A stretch of 64,000 bases of DNA from Usitatibacter rugosus (GCF_013003965.1 NZ_CP053069.1:2449419-2513418); one strand, 5' to 3'. Positions 32,560 to 41,352 are shown, counted from the first letter of the stretch. Notes: generated by a model from the sequence alone, not told the origin. Made by a program: numbers and translations.

Positions 32560-34107
32560 ATGTCACCCACCTCCCGCCCTCGAATTGCCATTCTCGGGTT
32601 CAGCCTCGAGAGCAACGGCTTCGCGCCCGTGGCCGTGAAAGCAGACTTCGAGGAGTCGTACCTGATGGGCGGCGAGCAACTCGAGGCCGACCTTCGCGCC
32701 GCGCATCCACGAGCCGTGGGCACGCTCACCGGCTTCGTGAAGGGCATGGACGAGAGCGGCGACTGGGAGCTGGTGCCGATCGCGGTGGCCGCCACGAGCC
32801 CCAGCGGCCCCGTGGACCAGGCCTTCTTCGGCGAGGTCGTGGCCGAGATCGAAGAGCGCCTGCACGCCGCCGGCCCGCTGGACGGCGTGTACATCGCCGA
32901 GCACGGCGCGGCATCGGCGACAGGGGATGACGATCCCGACGGCACGCTCTTCGCCGCGGTACGAGCCGTGGTCGGAACGATTCCCGTCGTCGCCACGCTC
33001 GACCTGCACGCGAACGTGTCGCACCGCATGGTCGACGAGACCGACGTCCTCATCGCGTTCCTCACCAACCCGCACGTGGACCAGCGCGAACGCGGCCTCG
33101 AAGCGGCCGCCGCGATGCGTGAGTTGCTGGCAGGCGTGAAGACGGCCATGGCGCTGGTGAAGATCCCGCTGATGCCGCCTTCGCTCACGCTACTTACGGG
33201 AGCAGGCACTGGCCGGCCGTACGGCGACCTCATCCGATACGGGCAGACGCTCCTCGGTCCGAAGGTGATGAACGTCTCGATCTGCGCCGGCTTCTACCTC
33301 ACCGATTCACCCAAGGGCGGCATGTCCGTGGTTGTGACCACGCGGGGCGACGAGCCCCTGGCGCGCGAGCTCGCCAACGACCTCGCCCGCCGCGCGTGGG
33401 AGGACCGCAACCGCTACGTGCCGCACCTGGTCTCGCTCGGCGATGCCACGCAGCGCATGGTGCTCGCGAGCCGCGACCCGTCCCTGCCCGCGCTCTGCTT
33501 CGCCGACTGCGCCGACAACCCCGGCGGCGGCGGGCGCGGCAATACGACCGACCTCCTCAAGTCCTTCATCGATGCCGGCGTGCGCGGCGTGGCGCTCGGC
33601 CTCTTCAACGATCCCGCGCTCGCCGCGGAAGCGCATCGCCGGGGCGTCGGTTCGAGATTCCGCACGACTTTCAACGCGAAGGAAACCCATGCGCTCTCGA
33701 AGCGCTTTGAGGCGGACGTCGAAGTCGTGGCCGTGTCCGACGGCACCTTCGTCGGCAAGCGCGGTGCCAGCAACGGACGGACCCTCACGCTCGGCAAGAG
33801 CGCCCGCGTGCGCATCGGCGGCGAAGGCGGCATCGACATCGTCGTCATCAGCATCCGCCAGCAATGCACCGACCCCACGACGCTCGAGCACTTCGGCATC
33901 GACGTCGCGAAGTTGCGCGGCGTCATCGTGAAATCGCGCGGCCATTTCCGCGCCGCGTTCGGCGAGTTCTTCCGCGACGACCAGATCGTGGAAGTGGACG
34001 CGCCCGGCCTCACCACGCAGGGACTGGCCCACCTGCCCTATGCAAGGATTCGCCGCCCCATGTTCCCGCTCGATTCGCACGCCGAATGGCACCCGGAGAC
34101 CGCATGA
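32560..34107 (+). CDS. M81-family (MlrC-like) metallopeptidase
   Basis: A 515-residue M81 protein. The N-terminal catalytic domain begins RIAILGFSLESNGFAP. Zinc-site candidates lie in GVYIAEHGAAS and VVATLDLHANVSHRMVDETD. The C-terminal MlrC domain carries LCFADCADNPGGGGRGNTTD and TLGKSARVRIGGEGGIDIVV. MlrC of sphingomonads cleaves linearised microcystin; other members occur beside peptide ABC importers and probably open cyclic or unusual amides. ATG 32560 fits the family start, and the frame upstream runs through the inverted repeat. The stop overlaps the next ATG (ATGA). The true substrate is unknown. Confidence 0.9.
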   Translation: MSPTSRPRIAILGFSLESNGFAPVAVKADFEESYLMGGEQLEADLRAAHPRAVGTLTGFVKGMDESGDWELVPIAVAATSPSGPVDQAFFGEVVAEIEERLHAAGPLDGVYIAEHGAASATGDDDPDGTLFAAVRAVVGTIPVVATLDLHANVSHRMVDETDVLIAFLTNPHVDQRERGLEAAAAMRELLAGVKTAMALVKIPLMPPSLTLLTGAGTGRPYGDLIRYGQTLLGPKVMNVSICAGFYLTDSPKGGMSVVVTTRGDEPLARELANDLARRAWEDRNRYVPHLVSLGDATQRMVLASRDPSLPALCFADCADNPGGGGRGNTTDLLKSFIDAGVRGVALGLFNDPALAAEAHRRGVGSRFRTTFNAKETHALSKRFEADVEVVAVSDGTFVGKRGASNGRTLTLGKSARVRIGGEGGIDIVVISIRQQCTDPTTLEHFGIDVAKLRGVIVKSRGHFRAAFGEFFRDDQIVEVDAPGLTTQGLAHLPYARIRRPMFPLDSHAEWHPETA

Positions 34108-35099
34108 CCACCGAGACCTGGCCGGGCGAGCATTGGTCCGCGATGGAGTCGCCCGCGAAGCGCGGATGGTCGCTCGCCGCGCTCGATGAGGCGCGCGCGT
34201 TCGGAGACCAGATCGGCAGCGCCGCCGTGATGATCGTGCAAGGCGGCGAGGTCGTGTCGCAGTGGGGCGAGATCGAGCGGCGCTACAAGTGCCACTCCAT
34301 CCGCAAGAGCCTGCTCTCGGCGCTGATCGGCCTGCACGTGGACACGGGCGAGATCGACCTCAACAAGACGATGGGCGAGCTGAACATCGACGACGTCGAG
34401 GGCCTCTCGCCGCGCGAGAAGGCGGCCAAGGTAATCGATCTCCTCATGGCGCGCTCCGGGGTCTACCACCCGACGGGCTACGAGACCGACTACATGAAGA
34501 ACCTGAAGCCCGCGCGCCACAGCCAGGGGCCGGGCACGTGGTGGTGCTACAACAACTGGGACTTCAACGCGCTGGGCACGATCTTCGAGCAGTGCACGGG
34601 ACGCTCGATCTTCGAGGACTTTCGCGACCGCATCGCGCTGCGCGTCGGCATGCAGGATTATCGCTACGACGACACGCGCCGGGACGGAAGCTACGTTCCC
34701 TTCGATGTGTCGATCCACCGCGCCTATCCGTTCCGCCTCTCGTCGCGCGACCTGGCGCGCTTCGGCCTGCTGTTCCTCCGCGGCGGCCGCTGGAAGGAGC
34801 AGCAGGTCCTCCCGGAGAAATGGGTTCGCCTGAGCACGCGCTCGTACTCGCACGCGGGCGAGCGCGGCGGCTACGGCTACATGTGGTGGATCGCGCAGGG
34901 CAGCGTGCACTTCCCGCAGATGGAAGTGCCCGAGGGAACGTACACGGCGCGCGGCGCGGGAGGCCACTACATCGTGGTGATCCCCTCGCACGACCTCGTG
35001 ATCGTGCACCGCGCCGACACCGACGAGCCGCACAAGAAGGTCGAGGGCATCGCCTTCGGGGCGCTGCTGGAACGCATCCTGGCGGCGCACAGCCGCTGA
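34104..35099 (+). CDS. S12/beta-lactamase-family serine hydrolase
   Basis: A 331-residue serine hydrolase of the class C beta-lactamase/6-aminohexanoate-dimer hydrolase fold. The SxxK nucleophile motif is CHSIRKSLLS, the YxN tyrosine motif is WCYNNWDFN, and the third motif is probably ARGAGGHYI. There is no signal peptide, so it is cytoplasmic and probably not an antibiotic-resistance enzyme. Relatives hydrolyse amides, esters or short oligomers. It is translationally coupled to the MlrC-like gene, so both may act on the same imported compound. Confidence 0.88.
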   Translation: MTTETWPGEHWSAMESPAKRGWSLAALDEARAFGDQIGSAAVMIVQGGEVVSQWGEIERRYKCHSIRKSLLSALIGLHVDTGEIDLNKTMGELNIDDVEGLSPREKAAKVIDLLMARSGVYHPTGYETDYMKNLKPARHSQGPGTWWCYNNWDFNALGTIFEQCTGRSIFEDFRDRIALRVGMQDYRYDDTRRDGSYVPFDVSIHRAYPFRLSSRDLARFGLLFLRGGRWKEQQVLPEKWVRLSTRSYSHAGERGGYGYMWWIAQGSVHFPQMEVPEGTYTARGAGGHYIVVIPSHDLVIVHRADTDEPHKKVEGIAFGALLERILAAHSR

Positions 35100-35115
35100 C
35101 GACGAGGTAACCGCG

Positions 35116-36057
35116 ATGGCCACCCGCAATCCCACCCGCAAGGTCGTGATCACCTGCGCCGTCACCGGCGCGATCCACACGCCGACCATGTCGCCGCACC
35201 TCCCTATCACCGCGGATGAGATCGCCGCCGCAGCGCTCGGTGCCTGGGAAGCGGGAGCGGCGATCGTCCACCTGCACGCGCGCGACCCCAAGGACGGGCG
35301 CCCCGACCAACGGCCGGAAGCCTTCGCGCCCTTCCTCGGCAAGATCAAGCAGGAGAGCGATGTCGTGATCAACATCACGACCGGTGGCGCCCCGACGATG
35401 ACGGTAGAAGAGCGCCTGAAGCCCTGCGCGCACTTCAAGCCCGAGGTCGCCTCGCTCAACATGGGATCGATGAACTTCGGCCTCTACCCGATGCTGAACC
35501 GCTACAAGGAATTCAAGCACGAGTGGGAGAAGCCGTACCTCGCGGGCTCCGACGACCGGATCTTCAAGAACACCTTCAAGGACATCGCCAACATCCTCGA
35601 CACCTGCCGCGTGAACGGCACGCGCTTCGAGGTCGAGTGCTACGACATCGGCCACCTCTACACCCTGCGCCACTTCGCCGACCGCGGGCTCATCAAGCCG
35701 CCCTACTTCATCCAGTCGGTGTTCGGGATTCTCGGCGGCATCGGCGGACATCCGGAGGACGTCGCGCACATGAAGCGCACCGCGGACCGCCTCTTCGGCG
35801 ACGAGTACGTGTGGAGCGTTCTGGGAGCGGGCAGGAATCAGATGCCAATCGCCACGCAGTCGGTCGCGCTCGGCGGCAACGTTCGCGTGGGCCTGGAGGA
35901 TTCCCTCTGGATCGGCCCCGGCCAACTCGCCGAGACCAATGCGCAGCAAGTGCGAGCTGCGCGCCAGGTGATCGAGGGGCTGGGCCTGCAGGTCGCCACG
36001 CCCGACGAGGCGCGTTCGATGCTCTCCCTCAAGGGCCGGAAGAACGTGAACTTCTGA
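35116..36057 (+). CDS. BKACE-family (DUF849) beta-keto acid cleavage enzyme
   Basis: A 313-residue TIM-barrel Zn enzyme of the 3-keto-5-aminohexanoate cleavage family. The core reads KVVITCAVTGAIHTPTMSPH, the AAIVHLHARDPKDGRP metal-site region, INITTGGAP, SLNMGSMNFG, FEVECYDIGHLY and VGLEDSLWIGPGQLA. BKACE enzymes condense a beta-keto acid with acetyl-CoA and release acetoacetate plus a new CoA thioester. Here it probably handles a keto acid derived from the product of the two preceding hydrolases. ATG 35116 is 16 bp downstream with a GAGG motif. It converges on a Bug gene with a 3-bp gap. Confidence 0.9.
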   Translation: MATRNPTRKVVITCAVTGAIHTPTMSPHLPITADEIAAAALGAWEAGAAIVHLHARDPKDGRPDQRPEAFAPFLGKIKQESDVVINITTGGAPTMTVEERLKPCAHFKPEVASLNMGSMNFGLYPMLNRYKEFKHEWEKPYLAGSDDRIFKNTFKDIANILDTCRVNGTRFEVECYDIGHLYTLRHFADRGLIKPPYFIQSVFGILGGIGGHPEDVAHMKRTADRLFGDEYVWSVLGAGRNQMPIATQSVALGGNVRVGLEDSLWIGPGQLAETNAQQVRAARQVIEGLGLQVATPDEARSMLSLKGRKNVNF

Positions 36058-36060
36058 AGC

Positions 36061-37041
36061 TCACTCGCCCTTGATTCCTGCCGACTTGATGACCTTGCCC
36101 CACATCTCGTACTCCTTCCGGATGTAGGCGCCGAGCTCTTCCCGCGTGCTCGGGTTGGGCTCGAGGAAGTGCTTGGCCATCTGCTCCTTCACGTCCGGAG
36201 CGCTCAGGGCCTTCACGAGCTCGCGGTTCCAGCGCTCGAGGATCGGCGCCGGCACCTTGGCGGGCGCAATGAACGCATACCAGTTCTCCGCGACCGCCCC
36301 GGGATAGCCCTGCTCCGCGATGGTCGGCACCGTGGGCATGAAGGGCGAGCGCTTGGCGCCCGTCACGGCAATGGCGCGCATGCGGCCGCTCTCGAGGTAC
36401 GGCGCTGCGGTCGCGGGCGATCCGTAGAGCGAGTTCACGCGGCCCGAGAGCAGGTCCGTCACTGCCGCGCCGCCGCCCTTGTAGGGGATGTGCACGATCT
36501 GGACCTTGGCCTCCTGGTTCAGGAGCTCGCCGGCGAGGTGGGGAATGCTGCCGATCCCGGAGCTCGCGAAGTCCACGGACTGCTTCTTCGCGAGGGCGAT
36601 GTATTCCTTGATGTCCTTCACGGGGAGCGACCCTGGCACCAGCAGGACCTGCGAGAACATCGCCGCCATGGAGAGGGGCGCGAAGTCCTTCAGCGGGTCG
36701 TAGCCCAGCTTGGCACCGAAGTGCGGAGAGATGGCGAGCGGCCCCACCGAGCCCAGCAGGATGGTGTATCCGTCGGGCGGCAGGCCGGCCAACTGCTGGT
36801 GGACGATGTTGCCCCCGGCCCCGCCCTTGTTCTCCACGGTGACGGGCTGGCCCATCTGGTCGGAGAGCTTCTTCGCGATGATGCGTGCCGTGACGTCGGC
36901 GGCACCTCCGGGGGCGAAGCCCACCAGCATCGTGATCGGGCGCGAGGGGAAGTCGGATTGCGCGTCGGCCTGGAGCGAGGCGGCGAGGACGGCCGCGGCG
37001 AGCAGGAGGCGATGCAGGGGGTGATGCAGGAGGCGATGCAT
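36061..37041 (-). CDS. Bug/TctC-family periplasmic binding protein 3
   Basis: A 326-residue Bug receptor. The signal peptide is MHRLLHHPLHRLLLAAAVLA, whose n-region is encoded by a short internal repeat. The mature protein has FPSRPITMLVGFAPGGAADV, ENKGGAGGNIVHQQLAG, PDGYTILLG, IVHIPYKGGGAAVTDLLSG and MPTVPTIAEQGYPG. It binds an unidentified carboxylate-like ligand. It lies opposite the BKACE gene with the stops 3 bp apart. It may serve the same catabolic group, but it is transcribed separately and has no tripartite membrane partner. Confidence 0.9.
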   Translation of the reverse strand: MHRLLHHPLHRLLLAAAVLAASLQADAQSDFPSRPITMLVGFAPGGAADVTARIIAKKLSDQMGQPVTVENKGGAGGNIVHQQLAGLPPDGYTILLGSVGPLAISPHFGAKLGYDPLKDFAPLSMAAMFSQVLLVPGSLPVKDIKEYIALAKKQSVDFASSGIGSIPHLAGELLNQEAKVQIVHIPYKGGGAAVTDLLSGRVNSLYGSPATAAPYLESGRMRAIAVTGAKRSPFMPTVPTIAEQGYPGAVAENWYAFIAPAKVPAPILERWNRELVKALSAPDVKEQMAKHFLEPNPSTREELGAYIRKEYEMWGKVIKSAGIKGE

Positions 37042-37167
37042 GGTCTTTTCGGGGGGATTTCCGGAGGCGGTCCGGGGATTCTGCCGGGAACCTCGCCCGG
37101 GATATATGGCGCCCGCGTCAGGTCATCGGTAACCTGCATTCACCAATAAGAAAACGGGGGAGTCGAC

Positions 37168-38697
37168 ATGCAGGCAGGGCCGGACGCGTATCCGTCGGTC
37201 GTGGCTATGCTCGAGGAGGCGATGCAGCGCTACACCTCGAAGACCGCCTTCCGCTGCGCAGGACAGTCGCTCACGTACGCAGAGGTGGACCGCCAGTCGC
37301 GGGCGTTTGCCGCGTACCTCCAGCAGCGCCTGGGCGTGCGCAAGGGCGACCGGGTCGCGATCATGCTGCCCAACATCCTCGCCTTCCCCGTGGCGATGAT
37401 CGGCATCCTCCGCGCCGGCGCCGTGCAGGTGAACGTGAACCCGATGTACACGCCGCGCGAGCTCGAATACCAGCTGAACGACGCCGGGGCGAAGACCATC
37501 GTCGTCGGTGCCGCGGCGGCCGCCACGCTGGCGCAGGTGGTGGAACGCACGGCCGTGAAGAACGTGATCGCGGAGCCCGCCGGGTTCGCGCAGGCGCTCG
37601 ACGATGGCGCGGGCCTCCCCTTCACGCCCGTGCCCCTCACCGGCGAGGACATCCTTTTCCTGCAGTACACGGGCGGCACGACGGGCCTGTCCAAAGGCGC
37701 GGCGTTGAGCCACCGCAACCTCATCGCCAACACGCAGCAGCTCATGCAAGTGGTGCCCGAGGCCTTCCGCCCCGGTGAAGTGGTGATCGCGACCGCGCTG
37801 CCGCTGTATCACATCTTCGCGCTGATGGTGAACCTCGTGTCCGCGTTCGTGCGCGGCGCCGAGAACTGGCTGATCCCCAATCCGCGCGACCTCGACGCCT
37901 ACATCGACGTCCTCAAGCAGGCGCGGTTCACGATCTTCACGGGCGTGAACACGCTCTATGGAGGGCTGGCCGCGCACCCCCGGATCCGCGAGGTGGATTT
38001 CTCACGGCTCGCCTGCTCGATCGGCGGCGGCTCCACCATCCTGCCGGTCACCTCCGCGCGCTGGAAGGCCATCACCGGTCAGGACATCCTCGAGGGCTAC
38101 GGCCTTTCGGAGACCGGTCCGATCCTCACCTTGAACCACCCCGGCGGGGACGGCTTCTCCGCCACCGTGGGCCCTCCGTTTCCCGGGACGCAAATCAAGC
38201 TCCTGGGCGATGACGGGCAGGAAGTCCCGCCCGGAGAGGCCGGCGAGGTCTGCGCCCAGGGACCCCAGGTGATGGGCGGCTACTGGGAAAAGGCCGAGGC
38301 CAACGCCGCCGCATTCACGGCCGACGGCTTCTTCCGCACCGGCGACATCGGCGTCTTCGATGCGCGCGGCAACCTGAAGATCGTCGACCGCAAGAAGGAC
38401 ATGGTGCTGGTCTCGGGCTTCAACGTGTACCCGAACGAGATCGAGGCCATCGCATCGGCGTGCCCGGGGGTGCTGGAGTGCGCCTGCATCGGCGTCCCGG
38501 ACGAGAAGACCGGCGAGGCCGTCCGACTCTACGTCGTGCCGATAAAGGGCACCCCGCTCACTGAGGCGCAGGTGATCGAACACTGCAAGCGCGGGCTTTC
38601 GTCCTACAAGGTGCCGAAGCAGGTGCGCTTCGCGGAGGCCCTGCCGAAGTCCACGGTGGGCAAGATTCTCCGGCGGGAGCTTCGCGCTCTGGCCTGA
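37168..38697 (+). CDS. fadD: Long-chain fatty acid-CoA ligase (FadD-like)
   Basis: A 509-residue AMP-forming acyl-CoA synthetase. The P-loop-like motif is LQYTGGTTGLSKGAALSHRN. Adenylation motifs are EGYGLSETGPILTLN, FRTGDIGVFDARGNLKIVDR and KKDMVLVSGFNVYPNEIE, with the C-terminal catalytic lysine in LPKSTVGKILRREL. It activates a fatty or related carboxylic acid to its CoA thioester. Compared with E. coli FadD (561 residues) it is about 40-50 residues shorter, mainly at the N-terminus, so chain-length preference may differ. GGGGGAG precedes ATG 37168. No other beta-oxidation gene is adjacent. Confidence 0.88.
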   Translation: MQAGPDAYPSVVAMLEEAMQRYTSKTAFRCAGQSLTYAEVDRQSRAFAAYLQQRLGVRKGDRVAIMLPNILAFPVAMIGILRAGAVQVNVNPMYTPRELEYQLNDAGAKTIVVGAAAAATLAQVVERTAVKNVIAEPAGFAQALDDGAGLPFTPVPLTGEDILFLQYTGGTTGLSKGAALSHRNLIANTQQLMQVVPEAFRPGEVVIATALPLYHIFALMVNLVSAFVRGAENWLIPNPRDLDAYIDVLKQARFTIFTGVNTLYGGLAAHPRIREVDFSRLACSIGGGSTILPVTSARWKAITGQDILEGYGLSETGPILTLNHPGGDGFSATVGPPFPGTQIKLLGDDGQEVPPGEAGEVCAQGPQVMGGYWEKAEANAAAFTADGFFRTGDIGVFDARGNLKIVDRKKDMVLVSGFNVYPNEIEAIASACPGVLECACIGVPDEKTGEAVRLYVVPIKGTPLTEAQVIEHCKRGLSSYKVPKQVRFAEALPKSTVGKILRRELRALA

Positions 38698-38733
38698 CGG
38701 ATGTAGTATCGAGCCACGGAGGGGGCGCATAAC

Positions 38734-39093
38734 ATGGGCGTAAAGCTGAGTTTTTTCCGCACCGAAGCGGACGGGGTGACCTACGACGCGGGGCAGACGA
38801 TCTTCGTCGAGGGGGAGATGGGCGCGGCCATGTACGTCGTGCTCGAAGGCGAGATCGATCTCCTGATCAACAACAAGGTGGTCGAGACCGTGGGCATGGA
38901 CGAGCCCTTCGGTGAGATGGCCCTCATCGACCAGGCGCCGCGCACGGCCACCGCCGTGGCCAAGACCAACGTCCGCTTGCTCGTCATTCCCGAGAACCGT
39001 TTCCTGTTCATGGTTTCGGCGATGCCGCAGTTCTCGCTGCAGATCATGCGCGTCATGGCCGACCGCCTGCGGAAGATGAACGCGCGCGAATAG
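38734..39093 (+). CDS. Stand-alone cyclic nucleotide-binding (CRP-like) domain protein
   Basis: A 119-residue protein formed only of a cNMP-binding beta-roll (VTYDAGQTIFVEGEMGAAMY, VVLEGEIDLLI, DEPFGEMALIDQAPRTATAV) and a C-terminal helix. The phosphate-binding cassette (FGEMALIDQAPRTATA) keeps the Gly-Glu and Arg-Thr-Ala pattern. There is no DNA-binding helix-turn-helix, so it would act through protein contacts or as an allosteric subunit. GGAGGGGG lies upstream of ATG 38734. It follows the acyl-CoA ligase by 36 bp. Confidence 0.85.
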   Translation: MGVKLSFFRTEADGVTYDAGQTIFVEGEMGAAMYVVLEGEIDLLINNKVVETVGMDEPFGEMALIDQAPRTATAVAKTNVRLLVIPENRFLFMVSAMPQFSLQIMRVMADRLRKMNARE

Positions 39094-39208
39094 CCGCGAC
39101 GCGGAGTATGCTGTCCTGACTCGCCGGGCATAACGCAGACGCCCGACACACCCAAGGCCTGTCGCCCAAGTGCTGCATCGTTCCTCTCGCGAGGACGTGG
39201 AGGCACTC

Positions 39209-39706
39209 ATGTGGCGAACCCTGCTGGCCGCACTCTTCCTGGTATCCACACCCCTGCTCGCTTCGGAGCAACCCATTGCCGTGCGCGAAGACCTCGCACG
39301 CGGCATGCGCTGGGAGCTCCGCTGGGGATCCGTCACTGCTTACGACATCGCGAGCGGCCAACGACTGCGCGTCGTGGCGCTCACGGGTGCGAGTCTCTCC
39401 GGCGCGCACGAGAGCTGCTTGCCCGACATGCTGCTCGGCCGTACGGGCACGCTGATCGTCTCTTCCAATGCGCAGCCGGTGTTGTGGCGCATCAGCCCGT
39501 CGCGCTTCGAGGTGGAGCGTCTCGAGATCGCGGTGGACAGCGACGCCGAGAAGGACTTCGGCTTCACGAGCCTTCGATGGGGCGAGAACGAAAAGGTGAT
39601 CTACGCCGGCGCGAGCACGGGCACCACATGGCGCATCGACCTCGCTTCCGGGTCGGGCCGGAAGGTTTCCGACAGGGTCCGTTCAGGTGACTGCCGAGCA
39701 AGTTGA
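39209..39706 (+). CDS. Secreted hypothetical protein
   Basis: A 165-residue protein with a signal peptide (MWRTLLAALFLVSTPLLASE) and GGAGG six bases before ATG 39209. The mature part is beta-rich, with segments that look like propeller blades (LRWGSVTAYDIASGQRLRVV, LIVSSNAQPVLWRI, VIYAGASTGTTWRIDLASGS). No family is certain. It has three cysteines at most and no lipobox. An in-frame upstream ATG at 39170 is less likely because the signal peptide would be internal. Confidence 0.6.
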   Translation: MWRTLLAALFLVSTPLLASEQPIAVREDLARGMRWELRWGSVTAYDIASGQRLRVVALTGASLSGAHESCLPDMLLGRTGTLIVSSNAQPVLWRISPSRFEVERLEIAVDSDAEKDFGFTSLRWGENEKVIYAGASTGTTWRIDLASGSGRKVSDRVRSGDCRAS

Positions 39707-39764
39707 TCGCAAGTTCAGCCTGCTCTACTGGAAGCCCCCTGAACGAAGAAATGGTGAACACGCC

Positions 39765-39959
39765 ATGAAGAGACTCCTCTCGTCGCTGTTCCTTCTGCTC
39801 GCCCCTCTCCTCGCCCTGGCCGAGGAGGCCGAAGCTCCCGTCGAGCATGCGAACGGGATGGTGGTCGGCGTGTTCCTCGTGCTCTTCCTCGGCAGCATCG
39901 TCGCCTATGGCGTCTACCTCTGGTGGAAAGCACGCGGAGCGAAGCCCGGCGAGGAGTAG
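39765..39959 (+). CDS. Small single-pass membrane protein with signal-like N-terminus
   Basis: A 64-residue protein. It has a signal-peptide-like start (MKRLLSSLFLLLAPLLALAE), an acidic linker (EAEAPVEHAN), a transmembrane helix (GMVVGVFLVLFLGSIVAYGV) and a basic tail. An upstream in-frame GTG (39687) overlaps the previous gene and would bury the signal segment, so ATG 39765 is preferred. Family unknown. Confidence 0.55.
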   Translation: MKRLLSSLFLLLAPLLALAEEAEAPVEHANGMVVGVFLVLFLGSIVAYGVYLWWKARGAKPGEE

Positions 39960-40029
39960 GCCCCTCGCAATTTCGCGCGGACCGATGGTAGAGTGATGCC
40001 GTCTTCAACCCGTACGAGAGGAGGTGATC

Positions 40030-40098
40030 GTGAAAAAGCCCCTGAATTTCGCCGTTGCAGTGGTGATGGATCACGCAGCGAAGGCTACGATCGCCTGA
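40030..40098 (+). CDS. 22-codon micro-ORF with near-ideal Shine-Dalgarno
   Basis: GTG 40030 is preceded by GAGAGGAGGTGATC, which matches the 3' end of 16S rRNA over at least eleven bases. The predicted peptide begins MKKPLNFAVA and ends KATIA. A strong intrinsic terminator lies about 40 bp downstream, so it is a small transcription unit or the end of one. No known family; it could be a leader peptide, a small regulatory protein or a chance frame. Confidence 0.5.
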   Translation: MKKPLNFAVAVVMDHAAKATIA

Positions 40099-40136
40099 GC
40101 GGGCGGTTCCACCCTACCGCTACGGCGTAGGGCTCG

Positions 40137-40169
40137 AAAGGCCGGCCTAACCCGCCGGCCTTTTGTTTT
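40137..40169 (+). terminator. Rho-independent terminator
   Basis: The stem AAAGGCCGGC (40137-40146) pairs with GCCGGCCTTT (40154-40163), with loop CTAACCC, followed by TTTTGTTTTC. It ends the micro-ORF transcript and overlaps the stop codon of the convergent ltrA-like gene, so it may act in both directions. Confidence 0.85.
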
Positions 40170-41307
40170 CTTCCCCGATCACCAGGGCCACGAGCACCGC
40201 GGAGGTCGCTGTCATCAGCATCACGGGCGAGAGGTGGCTCGTGGCAAGCGCCAGCGCGCCCAGCGCCACGATCGATATCCAGTGCGCATGCCCGACCTTC
40301 CCCGCGATCGCCCACTTGAATAGCAGGTTGCCGGCGAGATAGATCGCCGTTCCCCCGAGCACCGAGATCGCCGTCTTCGCGTCGGTGTGTCCCGTGGGAT
40401 GCGCGAGCGTGAATTCGTCTCCGGCCGCGCTCACGACGATGCCCGCCACGAACAGGACGTGGATGTATGTATAGGCGAGGCGCGCGAGCCAGCCGGGGTC
40501 GTGCGAATGCGCCATGCGCTCGCCACCCGCATCGGCCGCCGTGCCGAAGTACAACCACCACATCGCGATGCTCCCGACCAGGGAGGCGAGGAAGGCCGCG
40601 ATCGTCGCGCCTGTCCACGCGAGCTCCGCGAAGGTGGCGCCCGTGACGAGCACCGACTCGCCCAGCGCGATCATCACGAAGAGACCGCAGCGTTCCGCCA
40701 TGTGGCCGCCTTCGACGCTCCAGTCCTTTGTCGCGGAGCGACCGACGCCCGGAATCCAGAAACCCGCCGAGGGCGAAACGATCTCGATCGCGAGCGCCAC
40801 GATCCAGAGGATCCAGCGAGCACTCCCCTCGGCCAGGCCGCCGGCGATCCAGAACACGCCGGCCACCGCGAACCACGCAAGCATTCGCTCGTAGGACCGC
40901 GCCATTCTCGAGCTCTCGCCGCGCGCGGCCCAGACGACGAAGGCCGTTCGCCCGATCTGCATCGCGACGTAGGCACCCGCGAAGACCAGCCCGCGCGACT
41001 CGAAGGCCCGCGGGATCGCGGCCGACAGCACGAGGCCGACGACCGTCAGCACCAGCAGCATCGCGCGGACCGGCGAACGTTCGGGGTCGATCCAGTTCGT
41101 CACCCACGCCGTGAAGATCCACACCCACCAGACCGCGAGCAGCAACAGCGCGCACTCGGCGGCGGTCGCGAGCGTGAAGTGCTTGATCAGCAGGTGCGAG
41201 ACCTGCGTGATCGCGAACACGAACACGAGATCGAAGAGCAGCTCCACATACGTGACCCGGTGATGGCCGTGTGCAGGCCGGGGCCGCAAGAGCGTATTCG
41301 AGGTCAT
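40147..41307 (-). CDS. Low temperature requirement protein A (LtrA) family membrane protein
   Basis: A 386-residue polytopic membrane protein. The LtrA signature HHRVTYVELLFDLVFVFAIT is at the N-terminus, followed by QVSHLLIKHF, about twelve hydrophobic helices, and the central HMAERCGLFVMIALGESVLV typical of the family. Homologues were first named for cold growth in Listeria, and their biochemical role is unknown. I start at ATG 41307 because it directly precedes the conserved region; the frame upstream is not conserved. The stop lies in the convergent terminator hairpin. Confidence 0.88.
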   Translation of the reverse strand: MTSNTLLRPRPAHGHHRVTYVELLFDLVFVFAITQVSHLLIKHFTLATAAECALLLLAVWWVWIFTAWVTNWIDPERSPVRAMLLVLTVVGLVLSAAIPRAFESRGLVFAGAYVAMQIGRTAFVVWAARGESSRMARSYERMLAWFAVAGVFWIAGGLAEGSARWILWIVALAIEIVSPSAGFWIPGVGRSATKDWSVEGGHMAERCGLFVMIALGESVLVTGATFAELAWTGATIAAFLASLVGSIAMWWLYFGTAADAGGERMAHSHDPGWLARLAYTYIHVLFVAGIVVSAAGDEFTLAHPTGHTDAKTAISVLGGTAIYLAGNLLFKWAIAGKVGHAHWISIVALGALALATSHLSPVMLMTATSAVLVALVIGEENKRPAG

Positions 41308-41335
41308 GCCGTGAAGACGAAGCGACACGGGCCAC

Positions 41336-41352
41336 GTGACACGCCCTGTCAC
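41336..41352. promoter_or_regulatory. Inverted repeat GTGACA-N5-TGTCAC upstream of the LtrA-family gene
   Basis: The six-base arms are perfect and lie about 29 bp upstream of ATG 41307. The spacing suits a dimeric repressor. This is sequence symmetry only; no regulator is assigned. The rest of 41308-41594 shows no gene, but holds one ACCCGTTCG box (41466-41474). Confidence 0.35.

Noticed and set aside
34104-35099. Serine hydrolase as an antibiotic-resistance beta-lactamase
   Set aside because: No signal peptide, and the gene is coupled to catabolic enzymes; the fold is shared by many esterases and amidases.
36995-37041. Short GATGCAGGAGG-type direct repeat at the start of the third Bug gene as a regulatory repeat
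   Set aside because: It simply encodes the repeated His-Arg-Leu-Leu of the signal peptide n-region.
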